In this document: positions 15,202 through 23,103 of the stretch, in pieces
How positions within the stretch are numbered: the first letter of the stretch is position 1
Layout: every line of letters begins with the position of its first letter
Source: an uncultured Eubacteriales bacterium
GTDB lineage: Bacteria > Bacillota > Clostridia > Oscillospirales > UBA644
Direction: 5' to 3'
Length of the DNA stretch: 34,884 nt
NCBI GenBank assembly: GCA_934438175.1
Contig: CAKSBH010000010.1
Span: forward strand, 1-34,884
The notes under the pieces: generated by a model
The model's database searches: none
The model's input: the letters and a program-made list of their open reading frames with translations, nothing else
Told to the model about the DNA's origin: nothing
Position numbers and translations under genes: made by a program

Positions 15202-15204
15202 GCC

Positions 15205-16095
15205 GTGAAAAAGATGTTTGCGGTTCTGAACAAACTTCTGCATCCCCCAAAATGGATCCGGTTTCTCGCTCCGCCCATCGTCTTTGCTGTACTGATCGGT
15301 GTTTTTATCACAAAACAAAACAACAGCACACCGGCATACCTTCTTTACGGTATGTCGGCGTACTGCCTGGTTCTTTGCGTTTTACCGCTTCCGGAGTTGG
15401 TACGAAAAGGAAAAGCCGTGGTCATGCGATGGATAAACAGCACGGAATTCAGCAGAAAATATAGGAAGGACCTGGCTCTTCGCGGCACGGTCAGCATCTG
15501 TCAGGGAATGATTGTGGACGTCTTCTATATCATATTCCGGATTGTCGTCAGTATCCGGTATGCATCGGTGTGGTTTCTTTCCATCGCGGTTTATCACCTT
15601 GTATTGGGGCTTCTTCGCTTGTACCTGCTTTTAAACAATCGCCGCAGAGCCCGGATTGACGAGTGGAAATGCTATCGCCGAACCGCATGGCTTTTGTTTT
15701 TGCTCAACGTCCCCATGGGAGGGATGATTGTGCTGATGGTGCTGACGGATTCCGGTTATTCCTATCCGGGGCATATCATCTATCTGTCGGCGATGTACAC
15801 GTTTTATATCATGATTGCCTCGGTCGTCAATCTTGTAAAATTCCGCAAGTTAGGCAGTCCGATCCTGTCTGCGGCAAAGGTGTTGAATTTTATCGCCGCC
15901 CTGATGTCGGTTCTGACGCTGCAAACTGCAATGATTGCGCAATTCTCCGCCGAGGACAACCTTTTCCGGAAAACAATAAATGCGGCAACCGGTGGGGTCA
16001 TCTGGCTGACTGTAATCCTAGTTGCAATATACATGCTGTGCCGGAGTTCGAAAAAAAGGAAGGAGAGAAAGCCCGTTGAACAAATCCGAAAGTAA
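15205..16095 (+). CDS. polytopic membrane protein of unknown function
   Basis: 296 residues with about eight membrane helices (around 22-36, 43-63, 96-115, 120-142, 160-180, 188-210, 226-245 and 262-283) and a basic, Lys/Arg-rich tail (CRSSKKRKERK). No transporter signature, ATP-binding motif or catalytic motif is recognised. The start is GTG 15205, three bases after the previous stop (an in-frame ATG lies at 15214). The last 20 bases overlap the TetR gene, so all three genes are very likely translated together. A membrane protein paired with a TetR repressor often means an exporter or an envelope stress function, but here that is inference only. Confidence 0.75.
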   Translation: MKKMFAVLNKLLHPPKWIRFLAPPIVFAVLIGVFITKQNNSTPAYLLYGMSAYCLVLCVLPLPELVRKGKAVVMRWINSTEFSRKYRKDLALRGTVSICQGMIVDVFYIIFRIVVSIRYASVWFLSIAVYHLVLGLLRLYLLLNNRRRARIDEWKCYRRTAWLLFLLNVPMGGMIVLMVLTDSGYSYPGHIIYLSAMYTFYIMIASVVNLVKFRKLGSPILSAAKVLNFIAALMSVLTLQTAMIAQFSAEDNLFRKTINAATGGVIWLTVILVAIYMLCRSSKKRKERKPVEQIRK

Positions 16096-16657
16096 ATATT
16101 TCGCTACGGCAATCCGTATGGACAAAGCGTTTCTGGAGTTGATTGAAAAGAAGGATTTCGCTTATATCACGGTGAAGGAAATTTGCGAAAAAGCCGGAGT
16201 CAACCGTTCCACCTTCTACCTGCATTATGAAACAATCGGCGACCTTCTGACGGAAAGCACAACGTATATGCTTGACGAGTTTATGAAGTATATGCCCCAG
16301 GATTCCGCCGAGTTTCTGGAAAAGCTGCAGGATTGTCCACTGGAGGAGCTGTATCTCATCACGCCGGAATATCTGGCCCCATACCTGACCTACATCAAAA
16401 AACACCGCCGTCTGTTCCGGGCTACGGTGGAACAGGCGGCGGCGTTGCAGATGCAGGAGGCCTACCTGGCACTGAACCGTCATGTGCTGACGCCGATTCT
16501 GAACCGTTTCCGGGTTCCGCCGGAAGATCAGAACTATGTGATGCAGTATCATATCAGCGGGCTGATGGCAATCATCAACGAGTGGCTGGGGAACGACTGT
16601 AAGGACGAAGTGGAACATCTTGTTTCGGTCATCCGGCTTTGCATCAAACAGGGATGA
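16076..16657 (+). CDS. TetR-family transcriptional regulator
   Basis: 193 residues. The N-terminal helix-turn-helix is clear: FATAIRMDKAFLELIEKKDF, then ITVKEICEKAGVNRSTFYLHY, the recognition-helix motif of the TetR family. The rest is the helical ligand domain, which is not conserved enough to name a ligand. The start is TTG 16076, supported by AAGGAGAG about seven bases before it and by alignment of the family N-terminus; an upstream reading would run into the preceding gene. It probably controls its own operon of two membrane proteins (14848-16095). Terminated at 16721-16756. Confidence 0.9.
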   Translation: MNKSESKYFATAIRMDKAFLELIEKKDFAYITVKEICEKAGVNRSTFYLHYETIGDLLTESTTYMLDEFMKYMPQDSAEFLEKLQDCPLEELYLITPEYLAPYLTYIKKHRRLFRATVEQAAALQMQEAYLALNRHVLTPILNRFRVPPEDQNYVMQYHISGLMAIINEWLGNDCKDEVEHLVSVIRLCIKQG

Positions 16658-16720
16658 CGCAAACCCACGCGGCTCTCCCCTTTTTTCAGAAAACAAACAC
16701 CGGATCTCAGAATCTCCCCA

Positions 16721-16756
16721 AAAGCGCTGTCGCAAAAGTCTGCAACAGCGCTTTTT
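16721..16756. terminator. bidirectional terminator between the TetR operon and the zinc-ribbon operon
   Basis: AAAGCGCTGT-CGCAAAAGTCTGCA-ACAGCGCTTTTT, with T-runs at both ends, serving the convergent genes ending at 16657 and 16849. Confidence 0.85.
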
Positions 16757-16848
16757 CTTTTTCTGTAAGGTTCCCGGAAAAAACCGGTCTTTGGAAAACC
16801 CCCGCCGAAGCCGTTCTCGCACAGGTAACGGTTCCCGTATACCGGATG

Positions 16849-17739
16849 TCACTCTGCCGTCGTGTAATCGTTTTTGTCGGGAATCCGGATCGAATCGCCC
16901 TCGGAGGGCTCTGTAATTCCGATGTAGATAAACCGGTCGGCGGATTTTTCGTAATACGTTCCCTCGGTCGCTTCAAACAAAACGGTATCGTTTTCGCCCC
17001 GGATGATGTGAGCGAGAAGTTTTTCCGCAGCGCTGTCATACTCGTCCGCCGAGGTGTAATTGCCCTTGCAGCAGCAGTTTTCCGGCAGATACTCCCGAAG
17101 TTTTTCCATCCGGGTTCCGTATCCCGCGCTGCCGGAGGAATAGGCAAGTTTTTGCTTGCCGTCCTCATAAAGCACGCCGTTTCTCAGCACAAACGTTTTA
17201 TCCGAAAGGTCGCCGAAGCCCTTTTGGAAGCTCCAGGACATCAGCACTTCTTCTCCGAGAGTGTATTTGATGACCTCCGCCATTCCCTGCCCGGAGTAGT
17301 AACGCAGGGTGTAATCGCCGGAAGAGGTCTGTTTTTTCAGAGTTTCCAACGTGTAGGCAGCACCCGAATCAAACAAGGGATAATCTTTGATGAGGTTGTC
17401 GCTGTTTTCATATTTTTCAAGTTTTTTGTTCATTGCCGCCTCGTAGGCGTTGCTGTTTCCGAAAACACGGTTTTTAAGCAGCAACAGTCCGCCGCCGATG
17501 AGCGCAACAATCACAAGAAAAATCAGAACCTTTTTAAGTCCCTTTCCCGCTTTTTTGGCTACCTTGACGCTGCATTCCCCGCAAACCCCGTCGAATCGGG
17601 ATGCATACCCTTCTTCATCGACCGAAACAATGCTGTGAATATCTTCAAATTCCTCCTGTTCAACACGCCGAAGAACTCTTCCGCAATATTTGCAGCAATG
17701 CTTGACTTTTCCCTTATAAACATATTTTGTATCATACAT
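16849..17739 (-). CDS. zinc-ribbon protein with one membrane helix
   Basis: 296 residues, no named family. It starts with two C-x-x-C pairs (Cys16/Cys19 in KHCCKYCGR and Cys53/Cys56 in GVCGECS) that look like a zinc ribbon on the cytoplasmic side. A Lys-rich stretch then a membrane helix (about 70-88, VLIFLVIVALIGGGLLLL) follows; the remainder (about 95-296) is a soluble external part of unknown fold with Tyr/Gly-rich strands. RBS AAGGAGA about seven bases before ATG 17739. It follows the CFI-box gene at 17792-18844 after 52 bases with no terminator, so both are likely expressed from the promoter at 18917-18945. Confidence 0.7.
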   Translation of the reverse strand: MYDTKYVYKGKVKHCCKYCGRVLRRVEQEEFEDIHSIVSVDEEGYASRFDGVCGECSVKVAKKAGKGLKKVLIFLVIVALIGGGLLLLKNRVFGNSNAYEAAMNKKLEKYENSDNLIKDYPLFDSGAAYTLETLKKQTSSGDYTLRYYSGQGMAEVIKYTLGEEVLMSWSFQKGFGDLSDKTFVLRNGVLYEDGKQKLAYSSGSAGYGTRMEKLREYLPENCCCKGNYTSADEYDSAAEKLLAHIIRGENDTVLFEATEGTYYEKSADRFIYIGITEPSEGDSIRIPDKNDYTTAE

Positions 17740-17791
17740 ACCGATTTTCTCCTTACAGAATTTTTTTCATATCACACCATTCCCCGTCCGG

Positions 17792-18844
17792 TCACCAGAT
17801 TTTATCTTCGTAGGGCGTATCCTCAATGCCCCGGGCACGCAGTTTTTCCGTCATGCGATCAAGTTTTTTGCGCCACAGGCTCCGGAACCATGCCGTATGA
17901 CCGAACCACTTCACAAGAACCGGGCTGACGGCGTAATAGACCCGGATAAACATTCTGCCGTACGGGGACATGCCCAAAACGTTGTCGCGGTAGCGGCGAA
18001 GCGTCCAGACCTGCGGACAGTCATACGAACCGTATACGGCGGTTGCCACATAGCATGCGCCGGTATAGGAAGAATCGGAAGAAGAATCAAAGGCATACCG
18101 GATAAAATAGTTATCCGGCTCATAAGAGCCATCGTACTTCCGGATCTTCTCAACATACTCCAAAGCCCAATCCAATGTGGTGTTCTGCACGAATTTCACG
18201 TCAAAGCCACGGAAAGGATATCGTTTCAATCCGCTGTGCAGAGAAACAAAACTCTTCCAACAATCCACGGCAAGATCCCCGTAAACACTTCCGAAGATTT
18301 CAACAATCCAGTCTCCTGCAGCGCGTACAATGTTCAGTTCAGTCAGGCAACGGCCAAAACTCGGAGAGGTCGCGTCAATCCGTTCGGAAAATTTTTTGAG
18401 TTCCCGAACCACCTCTTCAACGGCTTTTCTCTGCTCTTCCGGAACTTTCACCTGATCCCGGATCAAACAAAACACCGACTCTTCACAGTTCAATACCTGA
18501 CCTGCCGCATCATCACCGGCTCCATCGCAGTAAGCCGCCAGAAGTATGGAATAAAAATACGCCTCCCAGCTGGATGACTCCTGCAAAAGAATCTGCTCGT
18601 AATATTTTTGTGCAGACGAATTATTGCGGTCCGCCTTTGAGCGGCGCGCAAGTTGATACAGATTCTGAAGCTCGGCTCTCGTATCCAGTTTGACGGTGCT
18701 GCCGCTGACATCAACAATCCCGTCGATCATCATTTTTTTTGCTTCTTCAAGCGAGTATCTAGTGCCGCAGTTCTGGCACACAAACAAACCGTCCTGCTTC
18801 ACAAGGTCTGTCCCACCGCACATCTCACATGTCAGCCGCTTCAT
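17792..18844 (-). CDS. CFI-box-CTERM protein with an N-terminal zinc ribbon
   Basis: 350 residues. A TFIIB-type zinc ribbon starts the protein (Cys6, Cys9, Cys23, Cys26; TCEMCGG and VCQNCGTRY), followed by a helical middle part of about 220 residues with TPR-like look (QNLYQLARRSKADRN), and a C-terminal CFI-box domain beginning CYVATAVYGSYDCPQVWTLR and continuing with aromatic-rich membrane-associating helices. The CFI-box name refers to a conserved C-terminal region found mainly in Firmicutes; its role is not established. Start ATG 18844 is chosen because it gives the family N-terminus and has AAAGGGG before it; an upstream in-frame ATG at 18898 is inside the promoter leader. The next gene also encodes a zinc ribbon. 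Confidence 0.8.
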   Translation of the reverse strand: MKRLTCEMCGGTDLVKQDGLFVCQNCGTRYSLEEAKKMMIDGIVDVSGSTVKLDTRAELQNLYQLARRSKADRNNSSAQKYYEQILLQESSSWEAYFYSILLAAYCDGAGDDAAGQVLNCEESVFCLIRDQVKVPEEQRKAVEEVVRELKKFSERIDATSPSFGRCLTELNIVRAAGDWIVEIFGSVYGDLAVDCWKSFVSLHSGLKRYPFRGFDVKFVQNTTLDWALEYVEKIRKYDGSYEPDNYFIRYAFDSSSDSSYTGACYVATAVYGSYDCPQVWTLRRYRDNVLGMSPYGRMFIRVYYAVSPVLVKWFGHTAWFRSLWRKKLDRMTEKLRARGIEDTPYEDKIW

Positions 18845-18916
18845 TTCAAACCCCTTTCCTCCGTTTTTCTTCCAATCCGATGCAATCCGGATCATCAAAA
18901 AGAATCATTTTATTTA

Positions 18917-18945
18917 AGTATACATTATCTCAAACAAAAATGCAA
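18917..18945 (-). promoter_or_regulatory. sigma-A-like promoter for the CFI-box gene
   Basis: On the minus strand TTGCAT (18940-18945), 17 bases, TATACT (18917-18922). It overlaps the tail of the frame-shifted TPM reading frame but lies outside the reconstructed one, which supports the shorter end at 19028. Confidence 0.65.
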
Positions 18946-19817
18946 GCGAATTTCAAAAAAACATCTCCGGTTCCGAGGGGCACCGCATACAACACGCGGG
19001 GTTCCCGGAGCCGGAGATTCGCTTTTTTCAGAATTTTCCGCTGCTTCCGCCGTGGCGGGAGCCGGAAGAAGAGCCGGAACGATTGCCGGAATTTGTTTCC
19101 CGTTTTACCCGGGAAACGGTACGGTAAAGAAATAGATCCCGGCTGTCTGTAAGATTCATGCTGTCTTTTTTTGATATAATCGTCGGCTTTCGGCTGAAAG
19201 CGCACCGATTTCAGTTTCCTTTTCCAGCCGCCCACGACAAGAAGTGCAATCACAAGCCCCATTCCGAAGCAGACAACGACCCAGGCAAACGACAACTTCT
19301 CCGTGGGAAGCGTCCGGCGGGTGTAGGGTTCGCCGTTTTTCGAATGAGAAACAAAATCCTCACACAGAGAGACAAACGAATCAAAAACCGCCGCATATTC
19401 GCCTGCGGAAAGATCCGGAACGATCCGGTTTTCTATGTAGGAAAGCCCATCCGCGGAAAATGCAATCTTTCCGTAACCGCAAGTGGAAATTGCCCAATCA
19501 CGCTCTTCCATGGAAATCAGCAGAAGAATCCCGTCATCGTTTCCCCCACAGCTGAATCCGAGAGAGTCGTACAGATGGTTTGCATACACCAGACTTTCGG
19601 AATAGCCGTCGTCCAGTTTTTCCACGGTTATAACCGCAACGTCAAACTCCAACCGGGCGCGCACGGCATTCAGTTTTTCATTCAGTGCCTCTTCCTCCTC
19701 ATCGGAAAAAAGATCGGCAAAATCCAGAACACGCATTTCGTCTTCGGCAACCAAAACAGGAAAAACGAAACAAAGACAGAAAGCAAAAACAAGGAGAATA
19801 CGCAAAAAATTCTTCAT
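18930..19817 (-). CDS. TPM-domain membrane protein, frameshifted as read
   Basis: As read, 295 residues: signal peptide (about 1-25), a TPM domain (about 28-165, MRVLDFADLFSDEEEEALNE, GGNDDGILLLISMEERDW, STCGYG) and a membrane helix (about 178-197). TPM proteins are external or lumenal domains of unclear activity, sometimes phosphatase-like or linked to photosystem repair. After residue 215 the frame breaks at an A7 run (19166-19172 minus). With one A fewer the next residues become DSMNLTDSRDLFLYRTVSRV and a Gly/Ser-rich end HGGSSGKF, exactly the family tail, stopping at 19028. So the gene is best read 19028-19817 (262 residues), and the longer tail is noise. Follows the zinc-ribbon gene by 13 bases. 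Confidence 0.75.
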   Translation of the reverse strand: MKNFLRILLVFAFCLCFVFPVLVAEDEMRVLDFADLFSDEEEEALNEKLNAVRARLEFDVAVITVEKLDDGYSESLVYANHLYDSLGFSCGGNDDGILLLISMEERDWAISTCGYGKIAFSADGLSYIENRIVPDLSAGEYAAVFDSFVSLCEDFVSHSKNGEPYTRRTLPTEKLSFAWVVVCFGMGLVIALLVVGGWKRKLKSVRFQPKADDYIKKRQHESYRQPGSISLPYRFPGKTGNKFRQSFRLFFRLPPRRKQRKILKKANLRLREPRVLYAVPLGTGDVFLKFACIFV

Positions 19818-19830
19818 CTTCCCATCCTCC

Positions 19831-20913
19831 TCATATCATGCCGAGAAACCGGAGCAGCCATGCCAATCCGTACAAAACGGCTCCGACTCCCAGGGTCAGA
19901 CCCAGCGTCCACAGTCGTGCTGCCTTTTTGTTCACCGGCAGATCGCCCACAAACTTTCCGGTCTGACCGTTCATGGCAAAAAGGTATTTGTTCCCATCCC
20001 ATGTTGTATTCAGCAACCAGACCGGATACAAGACGTATTTCACCTTGCCGTTATGCAGGCAGATGTTCGTATTTTCCGCAACCACCGTCGCATAGCCGGT
20101 CACCGTTGAGGCAAACGCTTCCTCCGTTGACCGTTTCACACATTCATTGGCACGGTCTGCGCATTGTTTGGCATCCACATCGTATTTATCTGCCAGAAAT
20201 CCGGCAAGATATGCCGTCCGGAAATCGACGGCTTCGGAAAAATCATAAGGTTCTATGGATTCCATCAGATCGTCCGGCATCTTTTGGGAACCGTCCACGG
20301 GAATATGCTCAAACCCGACACTTCCGCCGCGATGCACGGAATAATGCGTGGTTTCGGTATAGTTGTAACGGCTGTCGCTCCAATGTTTTACACGGGTAGC
20401 CCGGTAACGGACCTGTGCGTCGGCATCCGTATCGAACAACCACACCGGAACATAAACGCCCCGGATCTCATCCACATGGTTCTGATCCCGGAAAACCTTC
20501 GGAAGCAGGCGTTTTCCCGTAAGATGCCGGATCAGCCCTTCTTTTGCCGCTTTTTTATCCAGTTTGAACGGAATCACATAATCCGGACGGCAGATTCCGG
20601 CAAACTGCTCGGTCATCACAACCGGATTTCCGCAGAACGGGCAGGATGTCGCCGCCAGAGTAGCATCCCCGATGATCTCGCCTCCGCAGGATTGACAGAC
20701 ATACGAGCGCAGCCCGTCCGTTTCGCCGGTCTGCCACGTGTTTTCCTCCGGAGTTTCCCATTTCATATCGTTCGGAGATTCGTTTTTCAGTTCGGCATCG
20801 TAGTCCCGAAGTGTTTCCATTTCAAATTCCGTATCGCAATACGGACATTTCATTTTCTGCAGCGCACTGTCAAACGCAATCGCACCGCCGCAGCAAGGAC
20901 ATTTATACTGCAA
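19831..20913 (-). CDS. double zinc-ribbon membrane protein with an odd start
   Basis: 360 residues. The first zinc ribbon has YKCPCCGGAI and KCPYCDTEFE; the second has VCQSCGGEI and SCPFCGNPVV. The middle part (about 100-320) holds aromatic repeats such as YVPVWLFDTDADAQVRY and YVLYPVWLLNTTW, typical of TFIIB-zinc-ribbon proteins of Clostridia that resemble the zinc-binding part of PriA helicase but lack any helicase motif. One or two C-terminal helices end it. The start as read is TTG 20913. Two codons earlier an in-frame ATG with AAAGGAG eight bases before it (20919) is followed at once by TAG, so the normal start seems broken. It sits between a small membrane protein (20963) and the TPM gene. 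Confidence 0.8.
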   Translation of the reverse strand: MQYKCPCCGGAIAFDSALQKMKCPYCDTEFEMETLRDYDAELKNESPNDMKWETPEENTWQTGETDGLRSYVCQSCGGEIIGDATLAATSCPFCGNPVVMTEQFAGICRPDYVIPFKLDKKAAKEGLIRHLTGKRLLPKVFRDQNHVDEIRGVYVPVWLFDTDADAQVRYRATRVKHWSDSRYNYTETTHYSVHRGGSVGFEHIPVDGSQKMPDDLMESIEPYDFSEAVDFRTAYLAGFLADKYDVDAKQCADRANECVKRSTEEAFASTVTGYATVVAENTNICLHNGKVKYVLYPVWLLNTTWDGNKYLFAMNGQTGKFVGDLPVNKKAARLWTLGLTLGVGAVLYGLAWLLRFLGMI

Positions 20914-20962
20914 CTACATGTTGTCTTCTCCTTTCAGATTTCCCCACACCGCTTTTCCGGAG

Positions 20963-21208
20963 TTACCGCTCTGTTCTGGAAGAATACGGATTCTTATTTG
21001 CCTTCGGCGGCTCCGGTGTGCTTCCGTATCTCGCCCACCGAACCACCAGACCGCGCAAAAGAATCCCGACGATCCAGAGTCCGGCGGCAAGAACAGACCA
21101 CCAGAGCGAAATTCTCAGAACAAAGTGAAGAACCAACAAAATCACGGCCGGAAGAAGCCCGCGTCCATAGCCCCAGATCAAAAGAACCGCTCTTATCACC
21201 TTTTCCAT
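20963..21208 (-). CDS. small membrane protein heading the zinc-ribbon/TPM operon
   Basis: 81 residues. Two membrane helices (about 5-30, AVLLIWGYGRGLLPAVILLVL; about 35-55, WWSVLAAGLWIVGILL) are followed by a polar tail (STPEPPKANKNPYSSRTER). RBS AGAAGGG before ATG 21208. It lies 49 bases upstream of the zinc-ribbon gene and probably belongs to its operon. No family is recognised, but such small two-helix proteins commonly precede zinc-ribbon and TPM genes in this group. Confidence 0.65.
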   Translation of the reverse strand: MEKVIRAVLLIWGYGRGLLPAVILLVLHFVLRISLWWSVLAAGLWIVGILLRGLVVRWARYGSTPEPPKANKNPYSSRTER

Positions 21209-21236
21209 GAACCCTTCTCCCTTTTGACATCTGCCC

Positions 21237-21264
21237 GAAAAAACCGGAACCGGATCCTTCCGGG
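21237..21264 (-). terminator. intrinsic terminator after the femX-like gene
   Basis: On the minus strand CCGGAA-GGATCCGG-TTCCGG followed by TTTTTTC, starting five bases after the stop codon at 21269. Confidence 0.75.
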
Positions 21265-21268
21265 CATA

Positions 21269-22492
21269 TTATCTGTTCTGCACAGAGGTTTCTTTCGCAC
21301 GCTTTTTGCGTGACAAACGCAGAAACACACGCTTTGCCACCGGAAACAGGCGGTCCATCACACCATAAACCAAGCGGTTGCACGGCAGGTCAAACTCGCC
21401 GGCATACTCCACAATATGCGGATTGAACTTGAGTTTGAATTCCGAAAGAGAGTCCTGCAGATCCCCGTGAATTCCCATCAGACTCATCCATTTCAGCCCA
21501 CGATCCCGGCAATGCTTCATCAGATCAAACCGCATGGCAACCGCCCCGCTGTAACGGGGAAATACCTCATCGTTGAACCCGCCGTAAAGCAGGTTCGCCG
21601 TATCCGAAACGGAAACGCAGAGCGTCGCGCACATTGTCACAACATCGCCGTACCGTTGACGCAAATCTTCCGCGGCGGCACGGTCCGCCTCATTGTTCTC
21701 CGTATTTTCTCGTGTATCCACCCAGGAAAGAAACCGGTTCAAATCCATTTTTCCGAACACAAACTCGCATCGGTCGCCAAACGCCTGGCTCACACGCTCA
21801 AAATATGCCTCATCCCGCAACAGGATTCCTTTTCTCTGCTCGGTGTGCCGGATGACATCCGCAAATTCCTTTGCGGCATCGCTTCCCGTCCGCGCCTCAA
21901 AGAAAATCCCCTTCTCCGAAGCATGCGTTCCCATCAGTTTGCGCGCCCGTCGGGAAACGGACGAAGACAATTCCGCATCCGTCATCGGCGTGCCGTCCGG
22001 TTTCGTCAGAAGAATATCCGCATAGTAACGGGGCTGCGTATAGGACTGAAAATCACGGGCAAATCCCTTGTGCCGGTATCCCAGAGACACCAACGTCTCC
22101 AGCTGTTCTTTTCCCGCAGCATTTTCGGTCACCGTATCCAGATGCCGGTCGGACAGGACAATCGGGGGATCAATCCGGACAAGATAGGCATGCCGCCTTC
22201 TCGCGTACCGCCGGATCCCTTCCGTAAACGCACGCACGGCATCCGCATCCGAATAATCCATTACGAAGCCGCGGGGAGCATACAGCAACGTAGCACCGGG
22301 CAGCAACCGCCGTCTCAGAACCATCGCACCGGCAACCAGTTTTCCGTCGGCATAAAGCCCAACAAGATCGTGCTGCCAGGAAGTCTTGACCGCCGCCCAG
22401 GAAGGATCCTGCATGATACTGTAAGACCCGAATGAAGCGAGAAACGCACGGTATTCCTCCTCGGCAATGCCGTCCCGGAATTCATATTTCAT
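21269..22492 (-). CDS. FemX/FemAB-family aminoacyl transferase
   Basis: 407 residues, the usual size of Fem proteins. They add amino acids from charged tRNA to lipid II to build the peptidoglycan cross-bridge at the inner membrane face. Two GNAT-like domains are seen: the first with SIMQDPSWAAVKT and LLYAPRGFVMDYSD, the second with ISFS-like elements and GGFNDEVFPRYSGAVAMRFDLMKHCRDRG, close to the family motif (LYGGS then x-x-Y-x-L-x-W-x-M-I). The coiled-coil insertion of FemA is short (about 225-275). Start ATG 22492 overlaps the RNase M5 gene by four bases, so it is the last gene of the comEC-holA-rnmV operon. Which residue it adds cannot be said. Confidence 0.88.
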   Translation of the reverse strand: MKYEFRDGIAEEEYRAFLASFGSYSIMQDPSWAAVKTSWQHDLVGLYADGKLVAGAMVLRRRLLPGATLLYAPRGFVMDYSDADAVRAFTEGIRRYARRRHAYLVRIDPPIVLSDRHLDTVTENAAGKEQLETLVSLGYRHKGFARDFQSYTQPRYYADILLTKPDGTPMTDAELSSSVSRRARKLMGTHASEKGIFFEARTGSDAAKEFADVIRHTEQRKGILLRDEAYFERVSQAFGDRCEFVFGKMDLNRFLSWVDTRENTENNEADRAAAEDLRQRYGDVVTMCATLCVSVSDTANLLYGGFNDEVFPRYSGAVAMRFDLMKHCRDRGLKWMSLMGIHGDLQDSLSEFKLKFNPHIVEYAGEFDLPCNRLVYGVMDRLFPVAKRVFLRLSRKKRAKETSVQNR

Positions 22493-23103
22493 GATAAATC
22501 CTCCGTTTCTTTCTGCCTTTCCGTTTCCTGCAACGCTACCTGATACCCTTCCTCGTCTGTAAGGACATTGAGGACCTCCATCATCCGGGAAACGGAAAGA
22601 TTCTGCGGCAACCCGAAATATTTTTTAAGCCGCGCGCATTTTTCCCGGCTTTGCGACCGTCCGGACAAGCCGTCCCCGTAAAGCCGCGCCTTTGTCAACC
22701 AGATCGGTTTTCTGCCGCAATCCATCACGCCTGCCCGCTCAAACGCCAGCTGCAGCGCTTCATCCCGCATACCCTCCACACCGAGTTTTCCTTCCCGTGA
22801 GGGTTTTTTCTTGCGCCGCTCCTTGCCGTAGATATCCGGGATATACACGTGGCGCACATACTCTTTGCCGACAGCGTCTTCCAGACGGTGCCGTATGGCA
22901 AAACCAGCCCGATCGCTGTCCGTCAGAATCAGCACGCCGCGCTCTCTTCCCAGCCGCCGCAGGGTTTCTGCAAGATCGTCATCGGAAAAAATTCCGAACC
23001 CGTCCGTCGTCAGTACCGTGGCATCCACCACACGTTTGACGGCATCCACATCATGCCGTCCCTCAACCACGACGATTTCTTTCAAACAGATTTTTTTGCA
23101 CAT
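22489..23103 (-). CDS. rnmV: ribonuclease M5
   Basis: 204 residues. RNase M5 matures the 5' and 3' ends of 5S rRNA in Firmicutes, working with ribosomal protein L18. The Toprim domain is complete: EGRHD (catalytic Glu) near residue 14 and TDSDRAGF (the D-x-D metal site) around 61, followed by the C-terminal family segment (DUF4093) with RSREKCARLKKYFGLPQNLS. No clear ribosome binding site is seen before ATG 23103, and the gene overlaps holA by 22 bases, so it should be translated by coupling. In many Firmicutes this gene sits next to ksgA; here it is between holA and a Fem gene. Confidence 0.9.
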   Translation of the reverse strand: MCKKICLKEIVVVEGRHDVDAVKRVVDATVLTTDGFGIFSDDDLAETLRRLGRERGVLILTDSDRAGFAIRHRLEDAVGKEYVRHVYIPDIYGKERRKKKPSREGKLGVEGMRDEALQLAFERAGVMDCGRKPIWLTKARLYGDGLSGRSQSREKCARLKKYFGLPQNLSVSRMMEVLNVLTDEEGYQVALQETERQKETEDLS

